NCBI GenBank assembly: GCA_012799725.1
Contig: JAAZKR010000198.1
Span: 1 to 38,636, forward strand
Length of the DNA: 38,636 bases
From: Oligosphaeraceae bacterium
Lineage (GTDB): Bacteria; Verrucomicrobiota; Lentisphaeria; Oligosphaerales; Oligosphaeraceae
Direction of reading: 5' to 3'
How positions within the stretch are numbered: position 1 is the first letter of the stretch; the number at the start of each line of letters is the position of its first letter. The position numbers and the translations under genes are program-made. Shown here in pieces: positions 9,304-18,566 of this stretch. Under the pieces are notes generated by a model. The model did not search any database. It had not been told where the DNA came from and worked only from the letters and a program-made list of their open reading frames with translations.

Positions 9304-10248
9304 ATGAGACTCTTAGACCTGGTCATGTTATTTGAGCGCGGCAAAAAACGTTACCACATCGTTGGAGATCAAAATAACGGTGTGCTTATAGGCTTGGACT
9401 TGGAAGGTCGACTCTTCACTTATATGGACGGACAGGTGCTGAGCTTGGTCAACCCCGAATCCTTTTCCCGCTTTAGCGATCGCCATGCCTATGTCAATCC
9501 CGGCGGCGATGTACTCTGGCCGGCTCCTGAAGGATCGCGCCTGGGCTACGAGTACAGCTGCGCGAACTGGCGAGTGCCACCCGGACTCTGCTATGCCAGA
9601 TGGCAAGTCTTGGAAAAGTGCGCTTCCACCGCCTTGGTCGCTGCCGAAGTAGACTTGATTAACTCCGAAAGCTTGGGGTTGCCATGCCTCTTCAGCCGTA
9701 AAGTCAATACAAGCTTGACTAATACGGGGCTGACCGTACTGATCAACGAATGCATAGAATATCTGGGCCGCGAAAATCTGAGCACGAAACAGGCTCTATT
9801 GGCACCATGGTCATTGTGCCAATTCAACTGCGATGAACAAAGCAGCCTGAAATTGCCGCCCTGCCCAGCCAGCGAAATCTGGGACCTTTACGAGCCAGAT
9901 AGCAGCGCGCTAAGAAAGCAAGGAACAGAAGGCTGGACGGTAAGCATGAAAACAGATTTCCGCTTCCAACTCGGACTAAGCAGCCAAGTAGCTTACCTGG
10001 AATTCATAAACCCGAAAATGGGCTTCAAAGCAATACGCAACGCAGAACCACTGGACGCAAGACTAAAATATATCGATATCGCGGATCAAGACCCGGCTAA
10101 TGAACCCGAGGGACGTCCGGTCTGCCTCAGCGCTTACTGTGATCCGTCCGGCTTTATGGAGATAGAGGCTGCCGGAGGCTGCCCGGAACGGTTGGAGCCC
10201 GGCAGCAAAACCACCTTGACGCATCAGACCAAGTTCTACAGGCTCTGA
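9304..10248 (+). CDS. Unknown protein, possibly galactose-mutarotase-like fold
   Basis: A strong Shine-Dalgarno (AAGGAGG, from 9291) precedes this 314-residue gene. I do not recognise a named family with certainty. The segment GGDVLWPAPEGSRLGYEY (68-85) and the beta-rich, Gly/Pro-spaced layout recall carbohydrate-binding mutarotase-like proteins such as DUF4380/DUF6786, where a similar WPAPE motif occurs. No signal peptide or membrane segment is seen, so it is probably cytoplasmic. Several Cys residues are scattered through the protein without a metal-binding spacing. It sits between asnS and the fused ABC ATPase, starting after a terminator-like hairpin, with 36 bases to the ABC gene. A sugar-related role is inference only. 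Confidence 0.8.
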   Translation: MRLLDLVMLFERGKKRYHIVGDQNNGVLIGLDLEGRLFTYMDGQVLSLVNPESFSRFSDRHAYVNPGGDVLWPAPEGSRLGYEYSCANWRVPPGLCYARWQVLEKCASTALVAAEVDLINSESLGLPCLFSRKVNTSLTNTGLTVLINECIEYLGRENLSTKQALLAPWSLCQFNCDEQSSLKLPPCPASEIWDLYEPDSSALRKQGTEGWTVSMKTDFRFQLGLSSQVAYLEFINPKMGFKAIRNAEPLDARLKYIDIADQDPANEPEGRPVCLSAYCDPSGFMEIEAAGGCPERLEPGSKTTLTHQTKFYRL

Positions 10249-10284
10249 AAAACAGTAGTAATATTTATTGGAGAGGTTAATTTC

Positions 10285-12282
10285 ATGCCTGAGGCGCTGT
10301 TACAGGTTGAGGATCTCAGCGTCAGCTTCAGGTCTAGTCGGGGCATACTGCCAGTTGTTGACAAAATCAGCTTCAACATTTACCCCGGCGAGATGCTCGC
10401 CTTGGTAGGTGAATCAGGCTCCGGCAAGACGATTAGCGCCCTGTCTTTGATGGGGCTGCTACCCGCTCCCGCTGCCAAACTCGAAGGCGGACGAGCTTTT
10501 TTCCAAGGCAGGGATCTTTTCTCTCTATCCGAGCAGCAGTGGCAGTCTTTGCGCGGCAATCAGCTCTCTATGATTTTTCAAGAGCCCATGACTGCCCTGA
10601 ATCCGGTACTCAGCATAGGTTTTCAGCTTGCAGAGGTATTGCGTCGTCATCAGGGTTTAAGCGGCAAGCCTTTGCGCCAACGCTGTCTGGAGCTGCTAGA
10701 ACAGGTGAGACTACCCAATCCAGAGCAATGCCTGCGCAACTATCCACACCAGCTTTCCGGGGGCATGCGCCAGCGCGTCATTATAGCTATTGCTTTAGCT
10801 TGTCGCCCCAAACTATTGATTGCTGACGAGCCCAGTACGGCCCTGGATGTCACTGTGCAGGCCCAGATCATGGATTTGCTCAATCGTCTGCGCCGCGAGA
10901 GTGGCACTGCTGTATTATTCATTACGCACAATCTTGCTTTAGTTTCCGAATATGCTGAACGTTGTGCCGTCATGTATGCCGGCAAAATAGTCGAGTCTGC
11001 CCCTCGATACGAATTATTTGAGCGAGGCTCGCATCCTTACACGCGTATGCTGCTTCGTGCCATACCACAGGCGCAGGCTCGTCGACACGCGCTGGCCGGC
11101 ATAGAAGGCAAACCAGAGAATAACGGCATGACCGCTTGCGACTTTGCGCCGCGCTGTCCTTTTGCCATGCCCATGTGCCATGAGCAATCACCTGAACTTT
11201 ATCGACTTGGTGACAACCACGAACTTTTCTGCCATCTGCGTGGTGCCAGGCCGGAACTTCCCGCACCGCTCATATCGGCAGACCAGCCAGAGCAAAACAT
11301 AAACGCTGCTGCGCCTCTCTTGCGCGTCAACGCTCTCTGCGTCAGTTTTCCGATCAAGGGTGCCGGTCTACTTCGTCGTCGCACCACTGAACTCAAGGCA
11401 GTTGACGGGCTCAGCTTCACTCTGGAAGCCGGTGAAACTCTGGCTTTGGTAGGAGAATCGGGCTGCGGCAAGACCAGTGTAGGCAAAGCCCTGGTTCGTT
11501 TGTTACCCATCAAGCAAGGCAAGATTATTCTGGACGGAGAAACCAGATTAGAGCTGCTTTCCGGCAAGCAGCTCCGGGATCAGCGTGGTAACATACAGAT
11601 GATTTTTCAGGACCCTTACTCGAGTTTGAATCCACGTTTAAGCGTAGGAGAAAGCATAGAAGAAGGCATGCTTTTGCAGCGTCTAGGACGGAACGCCGCC
11701 GAACGTGCCGAGCGCAAGTCTGAACTTATGCGCTTGGTAGGCCTGCCTGAGCATATGCTGAGTCGTTATCCGCACCAGTTTTCCGGCGGCCAGCGGCAAC
11801 GTATTGTAATTGCCAGAGCTCTGGCATTGGAACCGCGCATCCTGGTTTGCGATGAATGCACCAGCGCCCTGGATGTCTCGGTGCAGGCTCAAATTTTGAA
11901 TTTATTGCAGGAGATACAACGCCGGAAAAACTTGGCTTATTTATTTATCAGTCACGATTTAAGCGTCGTAAGCTATTTGGCCGACCGAGTAGCAGTGATG
12001 TACTTGGGCAAGATAGTCGAAACTGGATCGGCGGAAGAAATATTTTCACGCGCCAGGCATCCATACACGCAGGCCTTGCTGTCAGCCGCACCAAAACTAG
12101 GTGGTGACGGCACGCGCAAGCTGCACTTGGAAGGCGATGTGCCTGATCCCAGCGCACCGCCACCGGGCTGCCCTTTCCACCCACGCTGTCCGATAGCGCA
12201 AGAGTTATGCCAACGGGAATGCCCTCCCCTGCACCATTTCTCAACCAGCCACAGCTGTCACTGTCATTATCCGTCAGACTGA
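10285..12282 (+). CDS. Fused dipeptide/oligopeptide ABC transporter ATP-binding protein
   Basis: Two peptide-importer ATPases are fused in one 665-residue chain (OppD-OppF or DppD-DppF type, as in YejF/GsiA). Domain 1 has Walker A GESGSGKT (42-49), signature LSGGMRQR and Walker B ADEPST; domain 2 has Walker A GESGCGKT (390-397), signature FSGGQRQR and Walker B CDECTSALD, in which Cys replaces the usual Pro but the catalytic Glu is kept. Each half ends in an oligo_HPY extension with paired Cys (CDFAPRCPFAMPMC and GCPFHPRCPIAQELC). It energises uptake of peptides or related compounds at the inner membrane. No permease or binding protein gene is adjacent, so partners must be elsewhere. The start has GGAGAGG upstream. 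Confidence 0.95.
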   Translation: MPEALLQVEDLSVSFRSSRGILPVVDKISFNIYPGEMLALVGESGSGKTISALSLMGLLPAPAAKLEGGRAFFQGRDLFSLSEQQWQSLRGNQLSMIFQEPMTALNPVLSIGFQLAEVLRRHQGLSGKPLRQRCLELLEQVRLPNPEQCLRNYPHQLSGGMRQRVIIAIALACRPKLLIADEPSTALDVTVQAQIMDLLNRLRRESGTAVLFITHNLALVSEYAERCAVMYAGKIVESAPRYELFERGSHPYTRMLLRAIPQAQARRHALAGIEGKPENNGMTACDFAPRCPFAMPMCHEQSPELYRLGDNHELFCHLRGARPELPAPLISADQPEQNINAAAPLLRVNALCVSFPIKGAGLLRRRTTELKAVDGLSFTLEAGETLALVGESGCGKTSVGKALVRLLPIKQGKIILDGETRLELLSGKQLRDQRGNIQMIFQDPYSSLNPRLSVGESIEEGMLLQRLGRNAAERAERKSELMRLVGLPEHMLSRYPHQFSGGQRQRIVIARALALEPRILVCDECTSALDVSVQAQILNLLQEIQRRKNLAYLFISHDLSVVSYLADRVAVMYLGKIVETGSAEEIFSRARHPYTQALLSAAPKLGGDGTRKLHLEGDVPDPSAPPPGCPFHPRCPIAQELCQRECPPLHHFSTSHSCHCHYPSD

Positions 12283-12296
12283 ATGCGGTCTAAAAT

Positions 12297-12953
12297 CTAT
12301 TCTATATTCTTAAGATCGCCGCTTTTATAGTGTTTTCTTTTCACTGACAACATAGCCAGTCCACCGGCGATCACCTCACGCTGTACCACTACGCCCTCGG
12401 GCACTTTCAGGGTGATATTAGAAAAATTCCAAATAAACTTGATACCTACTTCGACCAGCAGTTCAGCGACTTCTTGTGCATTGGCGGCCGGGACGCAAAT
12501 GATCGCGATATCCGGAGTTGAATACCCCAAACGCTGTTTAATGCTGGCGATATCGTAGACTTCATGGCTGCGAATTACCTTGCCTATCTTTTCAGGATCG
12601 CTGTCGAACACCGATTCTATGCGCAGGCCATAAAGCGCAAACTCATCATAGCCCAAGATGGCTGAGCCCAGCGAACCGACACCGAGCAAGGTGGCGCTCA
12701 TCATCTCGTCCCAGCCGAGGTAATCTTTAATCTTTGCAATCAACTCATTGATTTCGTAACCGATACGGCGACGCCCCTTGGCACCGGTCAAAGCAATATC
12801 CTTGCGTACCACAATCAACTCTGTGGCCGTGTCTTTAGCTAATTCTGTGGTTGAAATATGGCTTTGGCCTTCCAAACGCAGACGCGTAAGCTGATGCAAA
12901 TAGCAGGGCATGCGGCGAATCGTTGGAGAATTCAATACTTTCATACGACCCAT
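12297..12953 (-). CDS. rex: Redox-sensing transcriptional repressor Rex
   Basis: Rex binds DNA when NADH/NAD is low and releases it when NADH rises, controlling fermentative and respiratory genes. The 218 residues show a winged-helix domain (about 9-65, with STTELAKDTA and GRRRIGYEI) and a Rossmann domain with GVGSLGSA (91-98), followed by FDSDPEKIG and the C-terminal VIAGGLAML helix used in domain swapping. The frame is open for 50 residues further upstream, but the ATG at 12953 has a GAGG site at good distance and matches the family N-terminus; ATG at 12944 is also possible. The stop lies 14 bases from the stop of the convergent ABC gene with no terminator between. No clear Rex operator was found in this window. 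Confidence 0.94.
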   Translation of the reverse strand: MGRMKVLNSPTIRRMPCYLHQLTRLRLEGQSHISTTELAKDTATELIVVRKDIALTGAKGRRRIGYEINELIAKIKDYLGWDEMMSATLLGVGSLGSAILGYDEFALYGLRIESVFDSDPEKIGKVIRSHEVYDIASIKQRLGYSTPDIAIICVPAANAQEVAELLVEVGIKFIWNFSNITLKVPEGVVVQREVIAGGLAMLSVKRKHYKSGDLKNIE

Positions 12954-13033
12954 GAAATACCTCGAATGACTTAAATTCACGCTCAAAATAAAGAATACAT
13001 CCAAATTCAGCAAGATCAAGTGAAATAGAAAAA

Positions 13034-13048
13034 TATCATTGCATGATA
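13034..13048. promoter_or_regulatory. Palindrome upstream of rex, candidate operator
   Basis: TATCAT and ATGATA arms are separated by TGC (6-3-6, perfect arms). It lies 81 bases upstream of the rex start. It does not match the known Rex operator (TTGTGA, six bases, TCACAA), so another regulator would be involved if it is functional. Confidence 0.3.
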
Positions 13049-13465
13049 AAAGCAAAAATGTTGCCCCTATGATGGCATAAGACGCACAGTCACAGCCCGG
13101 CAAAGCCGGAACGGCTCGAACGACAATCTACAAATCTGATTGATCTGCTGGTCCACTGATTCGTCCACTGTCCCCTATCATCAAACACCATCAAACAACA
13201 GATTTGATTTCACATTCATCCCGTAGGCAGTAAAAAACGGCATATTTAGCCAGATTTCACGCCTGGGCAAACCTCTTTTTCAAAAAAACATTTTTGATTT
13301 TTTGATTTTTCCCCACTCGACATTAGAGGCCCCAGGCAGGATAGGCAAAGCAACTCGACCGCTCTTGATTATCTGCCGAAAAAGTCATTAATCGGTCTTG
13401 AAAACCGGGATTATGCATAGTCAAGGTCTTACATCGCTTAAATAGAGCCGCCACTCGACTCATTG

Positions 13466-13537
13466 TCCTGAAAATAATCTGCGTACATCTGTGTAATCTG
13501 CGGATAAAATGCTGCCTGAATACCTTGGGACGGGGTT
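13466..13537 (+). repeat. Dispersed intergenic repeat, copy A
   Basis: This copy has TCCTGAAA, the core CATCTGTGTAATCTGCGGAT extended by AAAATGC (13486-13512), and GGACGGGGT 16 bases later (13528-13536). Copy B at 34818-34885 has all three parts in the same order and spacing, with 26 of 27 core bases identical. It lies in non-coding DNA. Confidence 0.8.
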
Positions 13538-13689
13538 GGCTATTTTTGGGGACCGCGCTCCGAAATCTATGGGGCGGCTGTGATTTGATTTTACTCTTTT
13601 TCGGCAAATTTTGCCATCTCGAGGTGACAGCTGGGCAATTATGACATATAGTATTCCATTAATTTTAACCATCAAAGAAAAGACATCTC

Positions 13690-15396
13690 ATGGAAGAACG
13701 CATTTGGGAATTTGCCAACATTGATACAGGTCATGTACAAGAATTAATAGAAGAAGCCGCCGTCACCCGGCCTGTTGCTCTGGTGCTGGCGGCTAGGAAT
13801 GTTGATGTTACTGAGGTACACAGCTTTCTAAATCCGGATATAGCCAATATAGGCGATCCATATCTGCTGCCCGGCACCAAAGAAGCGGCCGAACGGCTCT
13901 GGCAGGCTATTTGCGATGAAGAATTAATCGTTATACATGGCGACTATGATACCGATGGCATTACCGCCTCGGCTTTGCTTGCTTCCATTCTGCGCAAAAA
14001 TGGTGCCAGGGTAGAATGTTACTTGCCACATCGCATTGATGACGGTTACGGGCTGACCGTCGAGTCCATCACCCGCGCCGCCAAGGAAGGCTGTGGACTA
14101 TTGCTTACGGTAGACTGCGGCATCACTAGTCATGAAGCAGCAGCAGCAGCACTACAATACGGCTTGGACCTGATTATCACCGACCATCATACTCCGGATC
14201 TGGAAAAACTCAATGCCTTAGCCGTAGTTGACCCCAAGCTGCCTGGAGCACCACCAGAAACTACGGAATTGGCTGGAGTAGGCGTAGCATACAAAGTAGC
14301 ACAGGCCTTTCTGAAAAAAGGCAGGGAGCTAGGCTATGATTGTGATGAGGGCGAACTGCTGCGATGCTTGGACTTGGTGGCCTTAGGAACCGTCGCTGAT
14401 ATCGTGCCGCTGCTACATGAAAATCGCATTTTGGTGCACGAAGGCTTGAAAACTTTAGCCTCGCAACACAGACCCGGGATTCATGCTCTCTGCGGCATTG
14501 CAGGCATTGGCGAGGGTTTACAGACCTCCGACATCACCTATAGACTGGCACCACGCATCAATGCCACCGGAAGAATGGGAGACCCCACCGATGGACTGCA
14601 TCTGCTCGAAGCTGAAAGTATTGTCGAGGCCAATCAACTGGCCCGTACGCTTGATGAACTAAATAAACAACGGCAGCTAATTGAAGAAGAAGTAGTACGC
14701 AATGCCGAAGAACAAATCAAGAAGCGCTATGATCTAGACTCAGCCAGATCCATAGTGGTCTGGAATGACGGCTGGCATCAAGGTGTAGTCGGTATCGTTG
14801 CATCCAGATTGACCAGGCGCTACCACCGTCCATCAATCGTCCTCACCAGAGACAGCAACGGACAATTCACCGGCTCTGCACGAAGCATACGTAAACTTAA
14901 CTTGATCACGGTGTTGGATGAGTGCGCCGGCACACTTGCACGTTTTGGCGGACATGCCATGGCCGCAGGGCTCTCGCTGAACGAGGACAAATTGGAAGAA
15001 TTCAGCGACCAATTCGATGCCGCTGTGCAAAAAACCCTGGGTATAGAATCAATGAAGCCGCTCTTGAATATCTGCGGGGAAGTCGCCCTTGCTGAGCTCG
15101 ATGAAGTCTTTTTCCATGAATTGCAGATGCTCGAACCTTTCGGACACGGCAATCCGGAACCGGTGTTCTATAGCCGGCATGTCAGCTCCGACAGGTTGCT
15201 GTCTGCCGGCAACAGCCATACCCGCGGCACCATGAAGGATGAATCCGGCACGCATATACAGTTTATTGCTTTTGGACGTGTGCCCGAAAGCTTCCCGCCG
15301 GCTCCATGGGATATTGTTTACTCACCGCAAATCAATCGCTTCAATGGCAATGCGACGCCCCAACTCCGCATCTTGGATGTGGTAAGCTCAAGATGA
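13690..15396 (+). CDS. recJ: Single-stranded-DNA-specific exonuclease RecJ
   Basis: RecJ is a 5'-to-3' single-strand DNA exonuclease in recombination and mismatch repair. The 568 residues carry the DHH-family motifs: GDYDTDGITAS (84-94), TVDCGITS, TDHHTPD (near 160-167) and the RINATGRMGDP segment, then the DHHA1 motif GGHAMAAGLSL. These supply the metal-binding Asp and His residues. A C-terminal OB-like region follows. The length matches E. coli RecJ (577). It starts after a long gap and ends 147 bases before a coiled-coil protein gene. Confidence 0.97.
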   Translation: MEERIWEFANIDTGHVQELIEEAAVTRPVALVLAARNVDVTEVHSFLNPDIANIGDPYLLPGTKEAAERLWQAICDEELIVIHGDYDTDGITASALLASILRKNGARVECYLPHRIDDGYGLTVESITRAAKEGCGLLLTVDCGITSHEAAAAALQYGLDLIITDHHTPDLEKLNALAVVDPKLPGAPPETTELAGVGVAYKVAQAFLKKGRELGYDCDEGELLRCLDLVALGTVADIVPLLHENRILVHEGLKTLASQHRPGIHALCGIAGIGEGLQTSDITYRLAPRINATGRMGDPTDGLHLLEAESIVEANQLARTLDELNKQRQLIEEEVVRNAEEQIKKRYDLDSARSIVVWNDGWHQGVVGIVASRLTRRYHRPSIVLTRDSNGQFTGSARSIRKLNLITVLDECAGTLARFGGHAMAAGLSLNEDKLEEFSDQFDAAVQKTLGIESMKPLLNICGEVALAELDEVFFHELQMLEPFGHGNPEPVFYSRHVSSDRLLSAGNSHTRGTMKDESGTHIQFIAFGRVPESFPPAPWDIVYSPQINRFNGNATPQLRILDVVSSR

Positions 15397-15543
15397 AGTG
15401 CTGTCTCGAACCGAATGCCATGCAATAATAAGACCGTATTTTTCGGCAACGAGGCAATTTTATCAACGCCAACTCGTTCCACGTTCAGCCACATCGAAAG
15501 TGTAAAAGCATAATACTTGGCTTTTTTCATCCGGAGGTCAAAT

Positions 15544-16380
15544 ATGAGCGTCGACAAGAAAAACTTCTTCCTGATCTTGCTTTTAGCCGGAAATATGATT
15601 TTCTTTGCTGGCACATTTTATTTTATGCAGGACAATCAAAGCCTGCAAAAGCAGCTCAGCGACTTGAATGCGAGCCGCGAGAAACTGCTTGGTGAAGTCG
15701 AAACTTTGCGCATTGAAAACAAGCGTTTGCAGAGCCAGACACAAACCGAAACCGGCGAAGACAGAACAAAACAACAGCAAATAGAAAATCTGGAAAGACT
15801 GCTGGAGCAACGTGAAGAGGAAATCGCCGCATTGATCAGCCGTTTACCAGACCAAGGCGCTACCTCACACGATGCCAGGCGCCTACAAAGAGAGGATGAA
15901 ACGCAAAATCACCGTGGCAGAAGATTCCAGCAAGCGAGACAGGAACAACGCGAAAGAATGCGGATTTGGCGTGAAGAACAAAGCGCTAAACGCGAATACT
16001 TTTTCAAAAACTTGGATGTTAGCAAAATGAGCGCTGAACAACGCAGGCAAATCAACCGTTATCAGGAACTGCTCAACGAAATGGAAAACGACTTCATTGC
16101 TGCCGGAGAAGGTGGACAAAGACCGAACTTTGAAGCAATCATGCAGCGCAGCGCTGAAATCTCTGAACTCTCCATAAGCGTCCAAGAAACCCTTTTGCAG
16201 AACTTGGGACGGCAGTTAGGGGTTTCTGAAGAGAGCTTCAGCAGCTCAGTCAATGAGATTCTCGATCTTACTACCAGCCGTGGTGCTGCCGCTTTTGCGG
16301 GTGCCTTCAGCTTGGGCTTCATGCGTCGCCCTCCTGACGAAAGCATGCGCGGCAGACGCGCCGATGAGAGGCCGCGTTAA
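15544..16380 (+). CDS. Membrane-anchored coiled-coil protein of unknown function
   Basis: I do not recognise a family. The ATG at 15544 follows a strong CGGAGG site (15532-15537), so the longer open frame upstream is rejected. The 278 residues begin with one hydrophobic segment (about 7-28) that is a signal anchor, followed by a long charged heptad region (about 30-105) likely to form a coiled coil. Residues about 115-195 are extremely rich in Arg, Gln and Glu; the end is an Ala/Gly/Phe-rich patch and an Arg-rich tail. The layout suits an inner-membrane-tethered periplasmic structural or sensor protein. A loose likeness to Spy/CpxP-type helical periplasmic proteins was considered, without their signature motifs. 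Confidence 0.85.
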   Translation: MSVDKKNFFLILLLAGNMIFFAGTFYFMQDNQSLQKQLSDLNASREKLLGEVETLRIENKRLQSQTQTETGEDRTKQQQIENLERLLEQREEEIAALISRLPDQGATSHDARRLQREDETQNHRGRRFQQARQEQRERMRIWREEQSAKREYFFKNLDVSKMSAEQRRQINRYQELLNEMENDFIAAGEGGQRPNFEAIMQRSAEISELSISVQETLLQNLGRQLGVSEESFSSSVNEILDLTTSRGAAAFAGAFSLGFMRRPPDESMRGRRADERPR

Positions 16381-16447
16381 GCTCCAGCATTTTAAGCCGA
16401 CTCCTACCAGTCCGTCATTCACAGAACTAATATAGAAAGTATAATGG

Positions 16448-18439
16448 ATGATTTTAACTGAGAATACACTTATAGATTACTTCGGCAACAACGAAATGAG
16501 CCTGGCTCTGGTTCTTAAGAATCATGGTGAGCGTTTACAGGTGCAAGGTGTTGACGGCAAAGTCTCCCGCATCAATCAAAAACTGGTGCTTGTTGACTAT
16601 GGCAAGCTAGAAAAAGACCTGTTGCTGCAGCTGCCCGAGATATTGCGGAGTATTCAGGAAAAACAAACAGAGATTGACCTGCCGCTTCTCTGGGAAGAAT
16701 TACTGCCAGAGGCCGGTAATAAGCTGGAACTCGCCGACATCTGCAACTGTTATTTCGGCAGTGCTGAACGTTACGAACTCTCTGCCATGGCCAGAACTCT
16801 GATTGAAGACAGCCTGCTTTTTCAACGCCAGGGACAGCAATTTGTCGTGCGCAGCCGGGAAGAAGTAGACGAGCTCGAAGAGCTGCGTCGCCAAAGGGCG
16901 GAAAAAGCAGCACGCCGGGAAAGACAGAAAGCTTGGCTAAAACAGGTCTTTAGCGAAGCAAAAGCACATATGGCAGAAGTGCCTGACGAAATGGAAATAC
17001 TGTTACGCCATAGCCATGAATACCTGTTCAATGGCTTTAACAGCGATACCATCAATATACTGAACGAGACCTTTCCCAAACGACAGGCACGCCACACCGC
17101 ACTGGATTTATTGAAAAATTTCCAGCGGCTGCCGGCGGATGCTGATGAATTCCTCCTAGTCAACGGCATACATGCCGGATTCTCCGCAGAGGTAATTGCA
17201 AAAGCGGAGGAGATCGTAGCCTTAGACCAAAGCCTCGCAACCTGGCAACAGGGTTTGGACCTGAGCGATGAGTTCATCTTCAGTATAGATGATCCAGAAA
17301 CCGAGGAGATTGACGACGCGCTTTCATTCAGACGCCAGGGCAATCGTCGCTTTGTCGGCATACATTTTGCTGCCCCCACTAATTTTGTGCAAAAGGGCGA
17401 CTTGCTTGACGAGACAGCTGCTGAAAGGCCTCTTTCACTATATCTGCCTAGCAGCACCGTCACCATGTTTCCACCACAGATCAGCTGCGAGCTAGCCAGT
17501 CTACAAGAAGGTTGCCTCAGACCCACGCTAAGTTTTAAGATCGAACTTAATGAGCAAGCTGAAATAATGGACTGGAGCTTGCAGGCCGCCAAGCTCAAAG
17601 TAAGCAAGAGATTAAGCTATGACCAAGTCGATCAGCTTCTACAAGCGCCGCCACAGGATCACTTGTCTGAGGCATTGCATGAACTTTTAGGTCTAGCCAA
17701 TCAACTGTGTCACAAGCGTGAGACTGACGGCGCTGTTAGCCTGAATCGCCCCGAACTAAAAATAAAGGTACAGGACGGTGAAATAAGCGTAAGCGAGGAA
17801 AATCAGGAAAGCGACAGCTACCAAATCGTGCGTGAATTCATGATATTGGCTAATTATTTAGCTGCAAAATATGCCTTAAGACATGAAATACCGATTATTT
17901 ATCGCGTACAAGAACCGAGTAGCGAGCCGGTTAGAAGCCTGAAAGGATACGATCCGCTGGAATTCGACCAGATGGTGCGCAGGATGAAACGTACCCGGCT
18001 ATCAACCTTTCCGCAAGCTCACTTCGGACTCGGGCTAGACCTCTATACCCAAGTTAGCGCACCGATACGGCGCTATGCTGATCTAGTCATACAAAGACAG
18101 CTTGCCGCCAAACTGCAAGGCGAAAAACCACCATATACACAGGAAGAGCTCTTTGCTGTCTTGGATAACGTAGAGAAAACCGCCCTGCGCAACCGTGATT
18201 TGGAGCGAGAGGCCAAACGGCACTGGCTACTAGAGTATCTGCGCCGTGAATACATGTGGGAAGAAATGCAAGCTACCGTAATAAGACTGGACGGCAGCCT
18301 AGTACTGGCCGAACTCGATAAATTTTATGAAAGAGGCGTGGTTATGACCCGAGAAAAACTATTGCTGGGACAGAGACTCAACGTCAGAATCATAGAAGCC
18401 AACCCCCAGTCCGGCCGCCTGGCCATGGAATTAGCCTAA
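16448..18439 (+). CDS. RNase II/R (RNB) family exoribonuclease
   Basis: A processive 3'-to-5' exoribonuclease of the RNB family (663 residues). The catalytic acidic motif is SIDDPETEEIDDALS (279-293): Asp281, Asp289 and Asp290 match the metal ligands of RNase R, while Glu287 stands where E. coli has Asp. APIRRYADLVIQRQL near 540 is the conserved RNB closing motif, and residues about 600-660 form an S1-like RNA-binding domain. The N-terminal region is not the usual double cold-shock domain: it resembles the cyanobacterial/organellar RNase II subgroup instead. The start codon is ATG at 16448 with no clear ribosome site; an overlapping ATG at 16444 stops at once. It may act in mRNA decay or rRNA maturation. 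Confidence 0.93.
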   Translation: MILTENTLIDYFGNNEMSLALVLKNHGERLQVQGVDGKVSRINQKLVLVDYGKLEKDLLLQLPEILRSIQEKQTEIDLPLLWEELLPEAGNKLELADICNCYFGSAERYELSAMARTLIEDSLLFQRQGQQFVVRSREEVDELEELRRQRAEKAARRERQKAWLKQVFSEAKAHMAEVPDEMEILLRHSHEYLFNGFNSDTINILNETFPKRQARHTALDLLKNFQRLPADADEFLLVNGIHAGFSAEVIAKAEEIVALDQSLATWQQGLDLSDEFIFSIDDPETEEIDDALSFRRQGNRRFVGIHFAAPTNFVQKGDLLDETAAERPLSLYLPSSTVTMFPPQISCELASLQEGCLRPTLSFKIELNEQAEIMDWSLQAAKLKVSKRLSYDQVDQLLQAPPQDHLSEALHELLGLANQLCHKRETDGAVSLNRPELKIKVQDGEISVSEENQESDSYQIVREFMILANYLAAKYALRHEIPIIYRVQEPSSEPVRSLKGYDPLEFDQMVRRMKRTRLSTFPQAHFGLGLDLYTQVSAPIRRYADLVIQRQLAAKLQGEKPPYTQEELFAVLDNVEKTALRNRDLEREAKRHWLLEYLRREYMWEEMQATVIRLDGSLVLAELDKFYERGVVMTREKLLLGQRLNVRIIEANPQSGRLAMELA

Positions 18440-18566
18440 GCAGAGGCATGCACCTACGCCACCGCAAATATATATACCTCCACGCGCCATTGCCTTAAGA
18501 CAACTGCTCGAACAGCCCCTTTGCCCTTGAGCATAGTCACGCCTTGCAGCAAAAAATCCCGTTTTT

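Larger units (their letters stand above)
12954..13689. other. Intergenic region between rex and recJ
   Basis: A 736-base divergent gap with no credible gene. It holds a palindrome 81 bases upstream of rex (13034-13048), an AT-run region at about 13276-13315 (poly-A then T-rich) and one copy of the dispersed repeat (13466-13537). Short open frames here run through the repeat and are probably spurious. Promoters for both rex and recJ must lie here, but I cannot name them. Confidence 0.7.

Noticed and set aside
13176-13320. Rex operator near its own gene
   Set aside because: No TTGTGA-N6-TCACAA or close variant was found in the upstream region.
13323-13675. Short open frames between rex and recJ
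   Set aside because: They overlap repeat copy A, lack ribosome sites and have no domain likeness.
18494-18520. Possible third copy of the hairpin at 2366 and 9215
   Set aside because: It shares only AAGACAAC; the second arm is absent and no stem is kept.
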